DNA of 64,000 nt, from positions 4,636,602 to 4,700,601 of the forward strand of contig NC_136013.1 in assembly GCF_048128805.1 (NCBI RefSeq), written 5' to 3'. Every line of letters begins with the position of its first letter. The first letter of the stretch is position 1. The stretch is from Centroberyx gerrardi. Its lineage: Eukaryota > Chordata > Actinopteri > Beryciformes > Berycidae. The position numbers were made by a program, and so were the translations under genes. This document shows positions 36,901 through 50,412 of this stretch, in pieces. The notes under the pieces are model-generated. The model ran no database searches. It had not been told where the DNA came from and saw only the letters and a list, made by a program, of their open reading frames with translations.

Positions 36901-37120
36901 AGAATGTAAAGTAGGCAATACAATACAGTATACAATGAGAACAGTAAAAAATAAAGCAATAAATAAATAAAAGCAATAAAAGAACTGTCGGGTTATGTAA
37001 CTGTATGCTGCAGTTTCATCGTTTATGTGCAGAAATATGCAAATATATTCAGAGGGAAAACAGCACAGCAAATAGATGTGGAATAAAATTAAGATCCAGT
37101 TAAAAATATAAATTAAAGAG

Positions 37121-37404
37121 CACTGCAAAAAATGACAAGCTTGTCCAGTGATTTTATCTTGTTTCCTATCAAGCTTATTTCATGATATTTTTTGTCAAAT
37201 TATCTCACTGCACTGGCAGATAATCTTGCTGGTTTCAATAAATTTCATTTGATTCATTCAAGTAAATGTCCTCAATTTTTTTTAAAACCGATAAAATTAT
37301 CTGCCAGTGCAGGAAGATGATTTCACAAAAAAAATCCTAAAATAAGCTTGACAAGTCTGTATACAAGATAAAATAACTTAACAATTTTGTCGGTTTCTGC
37401 TGTG
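37121..37404 (+). mobile_element. MITE of the CACTGCAAAAA family
   Basis: It starts CACTGCAAAAAATGACAAG and ends TTGTCGGTTTCTGCTGTG, which are imperfect inverted termini. It is internally palindromic around GCACTGGCAGATAAT and its complement. It belongs to a fish hAT-like MITE family with other copies in this window. Confidence 0.7.
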
Positions 37405-37906
37405 TAAACGTCTCTTTTCTACATAAAACACACATGATGAAGAAGATTTCCATTCTAAAACACTATATACCCATTTAGTGGCAAAAATGTTAGTTGATAA
37501 ATTCACTGTTAGGTCCTTCAACAACAAAAAATAATTTAAATTAATAATTTTTTCTAATATGTTTTAAATAAAGGCCTCAAGATTGCTAATAACTTTGATT
37601 AATATTCCATAATGAGTTGCCAGTAAGTAGGTGTCACATTTTTCAAAAGGTGGATATCTCATTTCTCTTACTGTAAAATATATATGATGTTTGGGGAAAT
37701 GAACTCCCTGCTCAGTGTCCTGTCAGTTCACAGTGTGTGTGTGTGTGCTGAGCAGCTTGTTAAACGCCATGTCAGCAGTGTGTGGATTCACTGCTCCAAC
37801 TGAAACGAGGGCCATGATGAGAGTGTGTGTGTGTGTGAATACATTAGTTAAAGACTTTCCAGCAGAAGATCTTAATCTATGCGCCCTGTGTGTGTGGGTG
37901 AGGAGT

Positions 37907-37920
37907 GTGTGTGTCTGTGT

Positions 37921-37954
<34 letters not shown>
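37907..37954. repeat. (TG)n microsatellite
   Basis: TG array with TC interruptions; another (GT)14 lies at 38506-38534. Confidence 0.9.
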
Positions 37955-37956
<2 letters not shown>

Positions 37957-38144
37957 TGGGGAGGGACTCTGGGTGACAGTAGACTTTTTATAAGACCAAC
38001 ATCATAAGCAGTTACATCACTGGACTCCCTCGTTCCTCTAACACCCAATTCAGGGTTTTCTGTAGTCAGTTATAGGTGTAAATTTGGGGGGAAACAGGGA
38101 GACTTTTCCTCTTCAATAATACAAGAAGGATGAATCCTCAATTA

Positions 38145-38310
38145 CACTGTAAAAACGCTGAGAAAACTCAGATTTCAAGGCAACTTACTGCACTAGATTT
38201 CTGAGTTTTGAGCCCAATTCAAAGTCTTGAGTTTTGAAACAAACTACAAAAAGTTTTGCCAACTAATAACTTTTGCTCAGATAATTTTGTAGTCTCTAGT
38301 TGTTTGAATC
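38145..38310 (+). mobile_element. partial MITE, CACTGTAAAAA end
   Basis: Left end CACTGTAAAAACGCTGAG, then short inverted GAGTTTTGA/CTCAGATTT-type units. No right terminus was recognised. Confidence 0.4.
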
Positions 38311-38501
38311 TCCGTTTAATGCCTTTAAAATCATTTTGATAACAAATTAGACTGCCATGTTTCATATTTTGATTCATGTTTGCCCTTCAGATCATGGGTT
38401 GAGCTCCAGAAAAAAAAAGTTGAAATTAAACTTAAGCCCTTGTAACTAAGACTACTCTTTTGTTTGGATACTCTAACCATGACTGCTAGTTTGAGTGATG
38501 G

Positions 38502-38535
<34 letters not shown>

Positions 38536-40458
38536 ATGTATGAATGCATATTACACGCATCTTAAATATTGCATGAAGGAGCAGTTGGCAGCAGTTGGGC
38601 TGCCCATCTGTCAGTGGCAGCGCTGAGGCCCCTATTCAAAAGGATCAGACACACAGCGTTATTAATCATTGATAAGGTCAATGATTAAAAGTTAATAAGT
38701 TCAACAAGTATCACAGGTACACTTATTAAATGTTGATAAGTTCAGGAATTATCTGAATATTTTACTGTGGGTGTCGACATCCAAACTGATTCATTCTTTA
38801 TTAATACTGGATTAATTGGGTGTGACGTCATTCCTGCCTGGTGGGAGTTAACACCTGTGAGCATCCTGTTAATAAGACATTTAGTGCTTCTGCCAATTAG
38901 AAAATGTCTCACACAGCGAAGAAGTGGAGGCAGATATACAGAGAATACACCTCTTTTTCTGGATATTAAGTGTTTACTCATCTATCTGGTTGATTACCAT
39001 AGAAATAGACCTCATATTATATTTCATAGCAGGATCTACAACTACAGCACCTTGTAAGCATCTTTAACCCACAGAGAAAATCATGTGATGAAAATGCCAT
39101 GGTTTCCTCAAAAGTGTCAAGTATTTAGTGTCTTTTCTTCTTCTAAAAAAAAAAAGTTGTTCCACTGTGCCAAAATGGAAACTTTGAAAGTATGCAGATA
39201 TTGTAAATCAGTGTTGGTAATATGTTGTGTTGTCCTGTACAGATATGCATGTGTGTGGGTGTTACCCTGTATGTGGGTGTGTACTTATTTCCCCCACAAA
39301 AGAAATCAAATCAAAATCAAAAACCTTTTCTACATCCTCTTCAAACAGTTTTAACGGCATAATGCAACATCCTTTTAGAGAAAAAGTAGTATCACACAGA
39401 CATTTTCTTCAAATGTGGTGATTTTAGTGGATTTTTAAGACTTGTAAGGTCCATTTCACTGGAAACACTGGGACACTGGAGGCTGATGTCAATAATTAAA
39501 AGATCCCATAATTTTTTACATGTTTTATGGCCCATTCAAACAAAGAGCAGCAGCCTCTCCACAGCAGAACAAATCACTGGATCAGAAATATATTCTCTTC
39601 ATTTCCAACGCGTCACAATCTGACATGTAGGCGACATCTGGTGGCAAGTTTGAAATGTGTTTTGAAGTTGCAGAAAGGTGGTTACTTTGCAAAACTGTTG
39701 TCCCTATGGGGCAAATAAACTTCTGAAATGCGTCAAATAAAAAAATTGTAGTGTTAGATAGAAAAAAAAAGAAAAAAGAAAGAAAGAAACCCTTTGAAAA
39801 TACAGTATGTGTATATTTCCATTATCAATATACAATGAAAGCCCTTGATTGAGGCTTTGAAGATCACATTTTAACACCTTTAATTATGCAGGGAGGGCTG
39901 ATTGAGAACACTTGCTCTTCTTCTGCACAGCCTATCCTTCACACCTACACAGTTCCACACATTCACACCTGGGAGCTGCCCAGTACAACCACAGCCTTCT
40001 CTAACTGCCCCAGTGGAGCAGTTAAATACCCCGAGGGCAAGGGGAGAGCTTTACTCATCCAATCCCCCCAGGGTTCAAACCAGCATCAAACCAGCTCCTC
40101 TAACCTGGAGGCTGCCACCGCCTCAAGCTGTAGCTGGAACTGAATGAAGCTGCATGATGAGTCAGTGTTGAAATAAGACCAGTGAATAGCACATTTGGTC
40201 TGCTGCATAATTCCCCAAGTGATGTTTAGGAAATCAGGTCTCAGCTCAGGTTACAAGTGTCCAAGAGTATGTCTTCTTTATTGCATATGTATGGGTTAGC
40301 AGACAAAGTCAGAGGATGTCTAACAAGTAGGCTAGACACCTTATAGAGAAGTGCAGTTTAATTTATTCTGTGAAACAGACTAGATATGTACTTGGCCTTG
40401 AAACAGATAACTTGTAGCAGTGAATGAAAAACTGGAACAAAGAAGGAACACGAGTTAT

Positions 40459-40640
40459 CACTGCAAAAACAATCTTCATCTTAACATGTAAATTGTTAAG
40501 ACGCAAATGTATCACACAGTGTAATTTTCTTAAAATAAGTGAAGAAATCTGCCAATGCATACACATCTTTAACCAGAGGAAGGAGCTGATCAGTGAAACT
40601 GGCTGGTGAAGTGTTTGGTTGGAATGAAAACCTGCATACA
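40459..40640 (+). mobile_element. two abutting MITE fragments
   Basis: 40459 to about 40560 starts CACTGCAAAAACAATCTTC and resembles the CACTGCAAAAA family. It abuts about 40588-40640, which contains TTTGGTTGGAATGAAAACCTGC, the terminus of the element described at 5838-5970. Confidence 0.45.
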
Positions 40641-41530
40641 CACGGCTCTGTTTGTCCCTATAGGAGGCTCCTAGTAAACATGTAGATGTGTGTATGGTTG
40701 GCTGTTATGAGAAAACAATAAGTCTCTTCAGTTGTGAGTCTTGTGACCCTTTGGACTGGTCACTTGATTTTCCCTTTTCCACACATTCCACATATTTTAT
40801 TTTCATGCTATCCACATGTGATGTGTGCTGCAGCAGCTGCAGCAGCAGCAGAGAGCTTTGGAAAATCCTTTATTTATAATGTAGTGCCACTTGGCGGTCA
40901 TCTGTGGGACTGCATGTTGGATAGAGCTAAAGGGAGGACTACAACAAAGTTTGGACTACAAAGATGGCAGTGGCTCAAAGATATGAGAATATTAAGTAAA
41001 CAGATCAAATGCAGTCTGCTACAGCTGATGATATCAGTTCAAACTTGTCATATTAGAAAAATTGCTTGACTGTAAAACAAATCATTAAAGTAGGCTAATT
41101 GTACTTCATGATTTGATTTGATTTGATTTAATTTTATTATAGTGTCATATACACCATACTGGTGCCCAGCCTACATGGGCTTACAAGACACTGTAAGTGA
41201 AACAAACAAAGCTACAATGATGAAAACATAGAATGCATGTTGTCCATCTACATTTCACTTTCAAATTACATTACAAACAATGAAGTTCACTATCATAGTA
41301 TCCAATATCTCATTCAGAATTCAAAATAAATAAGGATTCCTTCCTTCTTACAGTCTGATGTGTGAAGTGAAATTAAAAAAAACTTTTATTCTTAATCTTA
41401 TTACCATCATCATTCATATCTGACACAGACAGGACGGTTCCCCAAGGGAGGTAATGGCACTATCACATAATGACCACATGGTGGCGGTATTTAAACAGTC
41501 CAGCCAGGTTTTAAACAGTGACTCTCCTGC

Positions 41531-41960
41531 AATTTACAATTTACAATTTCCCATTTGGCAGACGCTTTTATCCAAAGCGACATACATATGAGATTTTAAT
41601 ACAAAACAAGCAAGGATCTAGTCAGGAGAGAACAACGAGAGTAAGTGCCATAAAGCATAGAGGCAGATAAAGAATTTTTTTTTTTTTTTTTTTTTTAGAT
41701 TACACAGTCCATCAGGTGAGGAGGTGTTCGCTAAAGAGCTGGGTCTTTAGCCTTTTCTTAAAGATTGAGAGGGACTCTGCGGCTCGAATGGAGTTTGGTA
41801 ACTCGTTCCACCACCGAGGAACCACAGAAGAAGAGTCTGGCTAGAGACTTAGGGCTCTCCTATGTTCAGAGTACAGCACATAGTTGTACCTCTTTGGGGG
41901 AGATGCAAGAGTCCATGTTGAACAAGTCTGTTGCAGATAACAATCATAAAATGAACAGAA
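41531..41960 (+). mobile_element. retroposon fragment, GCAGACGCTTTTATCC type
   Basis: GGCAGACGCTTTTATCCAAA and AACTCGTTCCACCACCGAGG are hallmark segments of a very common teleost repeat. It is interrupted by a 22-bp poly(T) at 41675-41696. Smaller pieces of the same head are at 22537-22600, 45958-45990 and 47430-47455. Confidence 0.6.
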
Positions 41961-42309
41961 AATGTTGGTTAGTTTAAATGTCTATCTATGGTGCATTATG
42001 TTGCATGGGTTAGTTCTTCATGCATCAAACCATAAGCTACTGAAGTGTCCTGCAGCACTCCTGGCCTACAGGACTTTGGGGAGGTGCTGCTGGGACACCT
42101 GGCTGCTCCTCCCCTCCTGTGACCAGGACCGGACGGGACAGCAACTACACCGCCTTTCTTCCACTTCTTGATTTCTAACAAAAAAGTCTTTAATTCACTT
42201 TCTTCCTGTCCTCATGTTCATGGACGATTTTGCTCTCAAATTCCCTTTTCTCCAGGGTCTATTGCTTCTGTTTCTGCTTCAGACCGTCAAGTGTGACCAA
42301 GAGAGAATT

Positions 42310-42845
42310 TCATATTTTGTATTTCTCTCTGCATATCATCGTAGCTCTCGCCTCTGCCTGTCTCAGCATCCTCTCCGTCTCTCCCTTCTCTTTCTCCCAG
42401 CTCTGCTTAGAGATGGACTGCATGGGTCTCCAGAGCAGCAATGACGACATCTTCTCCTTCTCCATGGTCAGAGTCTCAGTAGTTTGACCAAGTGTGTCAA
42501 TCTTACTGTCTCTCTCTTTGAGTTCTCTCTCCATCTTTTCTCTGTCTTCCACGGCCTTTGCAGTCCATTGTTGCTCCTCCAGGACAGTCTGATGGAGAAG
42601 AGCCATCACCCACTCCTCCACCTTTTTCACCTTTCCTCCATGCTCTCCGTCTCTCTATTCCATCTCTCCTCATCTCTACTGGAGGATTTTCGGTGACTCT
42701 CTAATTCACTCAGAGCTTTTCTGAGACAGCACATTGTCATCCTGCAGGCGAGAGCCTTTTGAAGATTACAGTATGACATTGAGAAGAAAATAAATGCATG
42801 GGTGACTTTCTCCAGATCAACAAATGAAAATTGTATTTTTGTCAA
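42310..42845 (-). pseudogene. possible coiled-coil gene remnant
   Basis: On the minus strand two consecutive open stretches in different frames read as strongly heptad-like, Glu/Lys/Arg-rich sequence: ELESHRKSSSRDEERWNRE (upstream part, about 42640-42780) and VEEWVMALLHQTVLEEQQW through KEKGETERMLRQAEARA (42310-42630). The frame changes at about 42630 after SMEER. A coiled-coil segment of an unidentified gene, frameshifted, is the simplest reading. The opposite strand is CT-rich, so composition alone could also produce it. I do not recognise the family, and no splice-linked partner exons were found. Confidence 0.3.
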
Positions 42846-44138
42846 ATATTTCTCAACAAAAAAAATAACATTTTCATCAAAATTTCATCAAAAGTCAAAA
42901 TTTTAGACAAAAAAATATAGCCAGCATATTTCTTGAGATTGAATTTAGTTTATGCCTGCATGCTTGCTAGTTTATTAGATCTCTGACTTCCAGTTTTTCC
43001 GCAGTTCTTCACTGCGACGATGACTGAGAAACTGATTGAGAATGAGAGAGAGAGAGAGAGAGAAAGAGAGACAGAGAGAGAGAGAAAGAGGAGGCTTTTG
43101 GGTAGAGCATGGCTCTCAGACTGGGGTCCTTTAAGGGGGTTCAGGGGGGAAGGAATAGTTTAATTTAATTCAAATTTCATTCACCAGAAATTATCCCAAT
43201 TATAGATGTAACAGAATGACTAATCCGCTCAGAGGATTCAGTCTCCCCGTACACTGCAGACAGTTACACAGTTCAAAACTAAACCAACATCAAGACAAAT
43301 CTGCTGATATGGGAGAACTTAGGACACATCTTACCAGTTGTGTATCTGTTTGGGGGATCCACAACATGAAAACTGCATTAAGACACACCAGTATGACCTG
43401 ATGCTGGCAGGTTTCTCCTCACCTGCACCCCCTTTCCAACTCTTCTGTCCACCAGGTGTCACCAGATGCTCAGATGAACCCGGGTCTCGGTCTCAGCCTG
43501 TGTGTGTGGTCTGGTCTTGTTTGAAGTGTTCAGTCTACTCTTGTAAAAACACCAAATTAGCCATTGTGTCCCTCTCTCTTTGCATAAGTTAAAAGAGACA
43601 GGGAATTGGGCTGTAATGGCGCTGTTAGGTGGGCTGTCTGCTCTAATTATTGCTCTCAACACTCACCCTCCACTCTGAGTCCATCATAGCCCACAGAGTC
43701 AGCATATCTGTCTTTGTTTGGCATTTCTCCAGGGAGACGGCGGCTTTGATCTGAGCTGATTGTATTCTACTGAGCTGAGAGGAACATGAGCAGACAGAAT
43801 AGACGACAGCGAAGGTGGGACGACTGTAAACCTCTGCAACTACACCGAGGGATGACAGGAGCTTCATATTTGTTTGTTTGTATCCTCTTTAGCTCTTTTG
43901 TTAAGCAGCAGCCTCTCCTCCTGGGGTCCATGCAATAAACAGAACATGAATATCATATAAAGTAGCAGAAAATTTGATTTAGACATAGGCTACAGTACAT
44001 ACGTGCAAGACAAGAATACATTAAATCAAAATAAATATTTAGAAAACAATTAAATAAAAAACAAACCTATAAAAATAGAAAAGTTGTAGCACATAACTAC
44101 ACAAAGGATGTTGCAGACAAGTTTTTTCTCATTTCTGT

Positions 44139-44140
44139 GA

Positions 44141-44188
<48 letters not shown>
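44139..44188. repeat. (GAAA)12 microsatellite
   Basis: Uninterrupted tetranucleotide array. Confidence 0.95.
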
Positions 44189-44978
44189 ATAGAGATTTTA
44201 TGGCTGTGAAACTCTGCAGCTACCTTCATACACCTTTATACATATAAGGCTGGTGATACACAACACCAGTTTTGTGGCAACATCCCCAGCAACCGGCAAC
44301 AAAGTCAGACACATGGTGAAAAATTGATCCATATGTTACCTGGCAACAACATGTTCCAATGTCATTAAAGCAAATGTTGACCATTTCCCATTAGAACTGA
44401 CCAAAAGCTTAACCTGCATATCACTGCCTTAAAGGGATAAATCATAGTTATTAGTGCAGACTGGACTAATAGGTGATCTATGTATGTAGGTGCAATCCTG
44501 TAACCCTGATGACTGAATCACTGTTTATGCCAAAATATTCTCCCACCACCTACAGCTGAGTGTCCTGCAGGTGTCTTTCAGAGTGATGTGATGGTGTGAG
44601 AGAGGGCGGTATATTAAAGATCAACTGATTCTATATAAAGCACTACATGTTGCATACTGTTACTGTTTTGTATTTATATGTATTATTGTTGCTGTACGTC
44701 CGCTCCAACAATGTCATATGCCAGTAAAGAATTGAACTGAGAGAAAAAGGCAGAGGAAGAAATGGAGGTCTGAAACACATTTCACACACATTACAGGTGA
44801 CAAAGTAAGTGACAAACTTTTTTTCAATGGAATAATCTAATTTGTGTTGAACTTCATTCTTTTTGATCAATTGATATTTACAGCATTTAGTTTTGGCTAC
44901 TGTTACTGCTACTGCATGTTCAGACAAGTCCGATCATGCTTATTCAAACTCTGAATTGTAGCCTATTGAGAACTCTGT

Positions 44979-45043
44979 ATGTGTGTGTGTGTGTGTGTGT
45001 GTGGTGGTGGTGGTGGGGGTGGTGGTGGTGGTGGGGGGGGGGG
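44979..45043. repeat. (TG)n-(GGT)n-poly(G) compound repeat
   Basis: TG run, then GGT trinucleotides, then ten G; likely unstable. Confidence 0.9.
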
Positions 45044-48000
45044 ATAGAGAGAGTGAAAGCGGGTGGGGGTCCAACCATATTTTCCATACAAATTACAGTA
45101 ATGTACAACAAGTGTACAACAACTCTGCACATACTGGACAAAGTATAAGCCTTAACTTTATAGTAGCTGTGTGTTTCTGAGAGAAATAGAGAGCGACAGA
45201 TTGAATTTATTTGCCAAATTTCTACTATTAACACATGTACAGTTCTTCAGACAGGAGATATACATGAAATGAAAGATAAGGGTCAGGAAAACACAATTAA
45301 GCTAGATAGAGCTTATTTCCATTGTGCCCCTTTGGGGAAGATGGAGAGGGAAAGGGAATGGATTATCAGTTTCTATGGTCAGACAATGCTCATTTGTTGA
45401 AAATGATGGTAAATGTCATCCAAAGGGAGACTATCCTCCATTTGTGACTGAAAACATGCTTTCGTTAATCTCCATTACCAACTGGAGAGCGAGGTTAAGA
45501 ACAAGAGTCAAGTTGAATATGCAGGGTGGTCATCATTTTCCTATAAAGGCCTGGAGAGAGAGAGAGAAAGGGAGGGTGGGGGGGTTAAGGAAGTGTGGCA
45601 ATAATATAAGCAAACAGAGAATGTGAAGAGAGGAAACGGCCTGCCCCAGTAATCACAGCCCAGGAGAAGGCAGAGCATTCAGCTCCCTGGCCGGGGTTCT
45701 CCGTCGCTCTCTGTCCTTTCAATGGAGCCGAGTCCTGGAAGCGGTTTATGGACAAGTCCTGACACCCACAGGAAGTGTAAACAGAGGTCAAGTGTTAAAG
45801 TCCAACCCGCCAATTCTCACCTCCATTAAAGGGTGTCTCTCTCCCCAGCCCCTCGGAGCACCTGGGAAGGATCGAGCCCTGTAAGGCACGCTGCCTCTCA
45901 CGTGCTATGATGGGTTTCATATAGGAGCTTTACACATCAGCCAAGCCGTGAAACGTCTACATTACATTTACATTATATGCATTTATCAAGAAGCCAATAG
46001 TAAGGAAGGCAAGAGTCAAAACCACCTGGACGACAGATGTAAACAATTTAGAGTTTCATTTCAAAATGAGAATTTTTTTGAAAACTGTTTTTTTCTTATC
46101 AAATATATTTATTTTATAATAATAATAGACAGCACAAACAGGTAATTCAACGATAGACAAGGGAGTATGATTAGACTATTTAACAAAGACAGACAAAAAA
46201 GACAGAACAAGAGTCACAGAAAAATGATAATAATAATAATAATAATAAAAACAAAGAAAAGACACAATGAACAGTGTATAATTCCAACCTTTGAAATCTC
46301 TGAAACCTCTTATGAAATGATCAGTGGCAGTCAAGTACAATTCATTATGAAATACCACTGAAGTTATTAACTAACCTAAGATCTTAGTAACACCTTTGAG
46401 GATGAAACTGACCATATTTCAGGTAGAAATTATTTTTTCAAAATGGATTTATACGCTTTAGAATCAATTTTTCTTGTGTCCCTAAAATGTTCATGCATGA
46501 TATTGAAGGCTAAAGAAATAAGAGCCAGGCAGAAAACCTGAAGTTATTTTTGTTTCAAGACAGGAACAAGATCATGTCCAAGTAGTCCTCCTTTTCTCAG
46601 TAGAGGAGAGGGGGATGCAACTTGAGTCAGTCGGGCAGGATTGTCGTTTCAGGGATTCTGCCGGTCTGTAAGGAAAACGCATGGGAAACGGGACTTCCCA
46701 TAATCCCCTCCATTCTCTGAGACACAATACTGTATCAGTCTGAAGAGAGAGGAACATCTGTGGAACTGTATCATATACACAAGAGCCTGAAACAGCAGTA
46801 TCGAGTTATTGAAAACCTCTAGACACCTCTACAAAATGCCTGTCCAATTGTACGCCCTGTCTGTTTATCTGCACTGTATTTGAAGTCTTCTGCGCCAAAT
46901 CACCAAGTTAAATTCCTTGTGCATGAACTGTACTTGCCAATTCTGAGTCTTATGTCAGAAATTAGCCGGTTAGATGAGTCTTGTCTGTGTAAATCAGGCC
47001 CATACTGCAGGTATCGTAAAATCTTCCATACTCCACATAGCCCAAAGGCATGGTGGCCTATACAGAGCGTCAGACAGGTCCAATACACACATGCCCTGCT
47101 CCCAGGACGAGGCAGTCAACGCCACTCAACAGATACTGTTCAGAGAGAGAAAGTTAATCCCTCATTAAGTTGGTAATGACCTGGACGGGACTATGAGCGA
47201 ATGGAGCGTCCTGCAGGACTTTTCTGGCCTAAATGCCCACAATTAGCCCAGAGGAGAGCGGCTCGTACAGTAGCAATTCACAGCACTGGTGTCGATGCTA
47301 ATGGCTGCTTAGCTGCTGTGACTCGGCCTCTCCTATAGCTGGCCACACATGTAAATGGAAAACACACAGAATCTGCATAGTAGCACGCATAAGGGGCCGT
47401 TTTCAGTGCTGCAATTAGCCGCTTCGTTTTACATTTTAGCTATTTAGCTGACGCTGCTATCAGGAATGAGTCACAGTGAGAGAGCGGGGTTGGAGTGTCG
47501 TGGCCGAGGACGCTTCAGCAGGATACATGACTGGTGCAGGGGTAAAAACTGTGACCTTTTTGGTGAAGAGACACTAAAGTAAACTATCCTGTCAGAATTC
47601 AAGAATACATATGGTATATTACATGAGATAATACCTCTCTCTGTCTCTTTGTCTCCCTCTCTCTCTCTCTCTCTCTTCAAGTAAAGTGAATTCTGTGTAG
47701 TTCCGTAAGTTGGAATGAAAATGAATTGCAATGAAAAAGGAGGAAGCCATAAACTGTCACAAGCTGGCATTTTATTCCAAGAGGCTTCCAAGGAAACTTG
47801 ACCTCAGCGCTCTTGAACGTCAAGCCCTGGGCAAACTTGGGCCAGAAAAAAAGTAGTTGTTTCAAATATTAAATAAAAACTTACACTTGTATATGTGTGT
47901 GTGCACAGACACATGCACACACACAAATGCACAGTCAAGGAGTATTTAATTTAAGTAATGGACCCTGCACACTTTTAAAACAGTCTGGCAACTCAGACAG

Positions 48001-50054
48001 CTCAAGAGGTTCAAATACCTGAGAAGATTTTCAAGTATGTTTTTTTGTAAATAGTGGCTCACCTCAAAAATCAAAGACAGAGGCAGTGAGGTGAAAAATG
48101 CTCAGAGACTTTCAAGAACTGGAAGAACCGCCATTAAAAAAAATCAATTGCTGTGTTTATATTCAGCAGTTAATAGATAACACATTTCAGCTGTACAGCC
48201 TTTATAAGCCAAACACAGGTTCAATAAAGACACAACTTGTCCAGGTTTGTATAAGAGCCACAGCTGAGCCTGGATGTGTATTGGAGCCAGACGGAGCGTA
48301 CCTGGCCTTTCACTGGACTCCCATTCACAGTCAAGGTGAGGGCCAAGGCCCCGCAGGTCCCGTATTGTCCCCACATAATGAGCCCCGGTCCCAGCAGCAA
48401 GGTGACGGAGGCAGGCCGTTCTGGATCATTCTGTAAATGGCTTCATAAACTCATTAGTGATAGATGTGCGTGGACAGGAAAGACAGAGATTACAGTGCGT
48501 GTTAAATGTGTCGAGCAGGTGACAAAACTATCCCCTTTCACCTCAATAATAATAATGATGACGGTGTTTCTCCATGCTTTTGTTTCATTCAATCATGTGT
48601 GAACTGGAGGACAGAGCTCAACAATCTCTTATTTCTTCACCTATCGCCTTTCTGTCATTTATCCATCATTCTTGGGATGCAGGAATATTTGTAGCATCCA
48701 TCTGTCTGGATGCTGTGACTTTGAGCCTTACGCTCCTTACAGCTGGTTGCTTGTTATGTTGGTGATCTAGGAGTTAAATCTTATTCAACTGATGCATTCA
48801 CTTGTTTCCTCTAGATAAGAACAATATTTTTAGGCTAAATGTTTAACATGTGAACTGTAGGGATGTAGAGGAGGGGAAACCCACCTCAACCCAGTTTCCC
48901 CAGCTTTTTATTTGCAGGATAGAGTTTACCCACTGTTTCAGGCTGACAGAAATCTCAGTATATAGTAAGTAGTGTCAAACTGATGTAAGATGCAAGAAGT
49001 TATGGTCTTTTAAGGTGGAAAGGCATAAATCAGTAATTTTCTGAAATGAACATGAAATGTGAATGTGTCTGCATGGTCAGATAAAATCCAGTAAAAATTA
49101 AAAATGCTTGCCTGGTTGTATTATAATTGTAAAAGGTTGCTGACTGCAGTGCACGAGGCCAAAGTCTGCACACTTTTTAATGCAATATGAATAGGTCTTT
49201 ATCAGTTCACCTGTCAGAACTGCTTGAACTTTTAATGTATTATGTTGAACATATAATACAGCATATATGAGACTTGGCCTATTGGAAAGTTGTTAGATCT
49301 TTTATGTCAATTTGAGAGATATAAAATATTTCTACATGCATTACTATCAATCGCATACCAAACAAATGTATCTAATTATTGCTTATAGAAAACACTGTAG
49401 AACTGCCAATGGATTTTGTTGGTGTATGAGAATGCCAAGAAGCTGTCAGTTGAAGCCGGTAAATATAATTCTATTATTTACTTGCATGAAGGTTGGTTTG
49501 TACTGAAAGTGGGTCTGGGAAAGGTCACAAAAAACCAGCAGTCTATTGGTGGCAGCTTAGCCTTTCTAGACTCCTGCAACTTCCCAAGAGGTTGAAGCAA
49601 ATACCAAGTGGTGATGTAAAAATGAACCACCATTTCCTTCTAACCATGTAACCCCAGATACCAACAGTGACTGAATAGTTGTAGATAGGGAAGCAGTTTC
49701 AGGCTTTTGATGGGAGCTTCATTTGGACAGGACGGCCCATAGAGCCGTTACAGAGCAACCTCTTTCTCCTCTCAGGCCATGACTATGAAAAGGAAGCTGC
49801 GGGACAATGGTCAGTGTATTCCTTGTCTGGCTCCAATACACAAGGACAAGAGAGGACATGTTGAGTTCTTTGCCAGCAACACTGCAGCTCCATCATTAGG
49901 GAGCAAGCAGTGAAGGTAGTGGTGGTTTCACTCTTCATATCATGAAAAAGAAAAACTATTTTGTGAGTCATGTCCATGGGATCCAGATGTGCAGGCAGGA
50001 TGGGGGAGGAGATAGGATTCACCTCTCCAGCCTTTCCACTAGCTGTGAAATCCA

Positions 50055-50412
50055 CACTGCAAAAAGTGACCAACATAACAACTCATTTAGTCTCATAATT
50101 AGTCTCATTTTTTCTAAAAAATCTGCCAAAGGGGTTTGATAATTCCATCGGTTTCCAATAGCTTCACTTATTTCAGGGATTTTCCAGTAACAAATGTCAA
50201 CATCTTGAAAAAAGGCAAATCTCTCCACTAGTATTAAGAAAATGACACTTGATTCAATGAAATTCTTAAAATAAGTTGATTTGCGTTAGAAACAAGTGAA
50301 GTTATGTCGCTCCACTGGCTGTTTTTCCTGATGTTTTTAAGAAAAATACGATTTTCAAATTGAATAGTCAATTAACTGACTGCATGGCTAAAACGGACAA
50401 TTTTTTGCAGTG
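50055..50412 (+). mobile_element. MITE of the CACTGCAAAAA family
   Basis: A 358-bp element with inverted ends CACTGCAAAAAGTG / ATTTTTTGCAGTG and AT-rich interior. Flanking bases do not give a clear 8-bp duplication. Confidence 0.75.

Larger units (their letters stand above)
42850..50054. other. gene-free stretch left of noto
   Basis: No exon supported. The GA array (43044-43092) and a scrap of hAT-like sequence (43105-43190, GACTGGGGTCCTTTAAGGGG) are repeats. Moderately complex, repeat-poor segments at 45640-45900 and 47150-47400 are candidates for conserved regulatory sequence, by context only. Confidence 0.4.
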
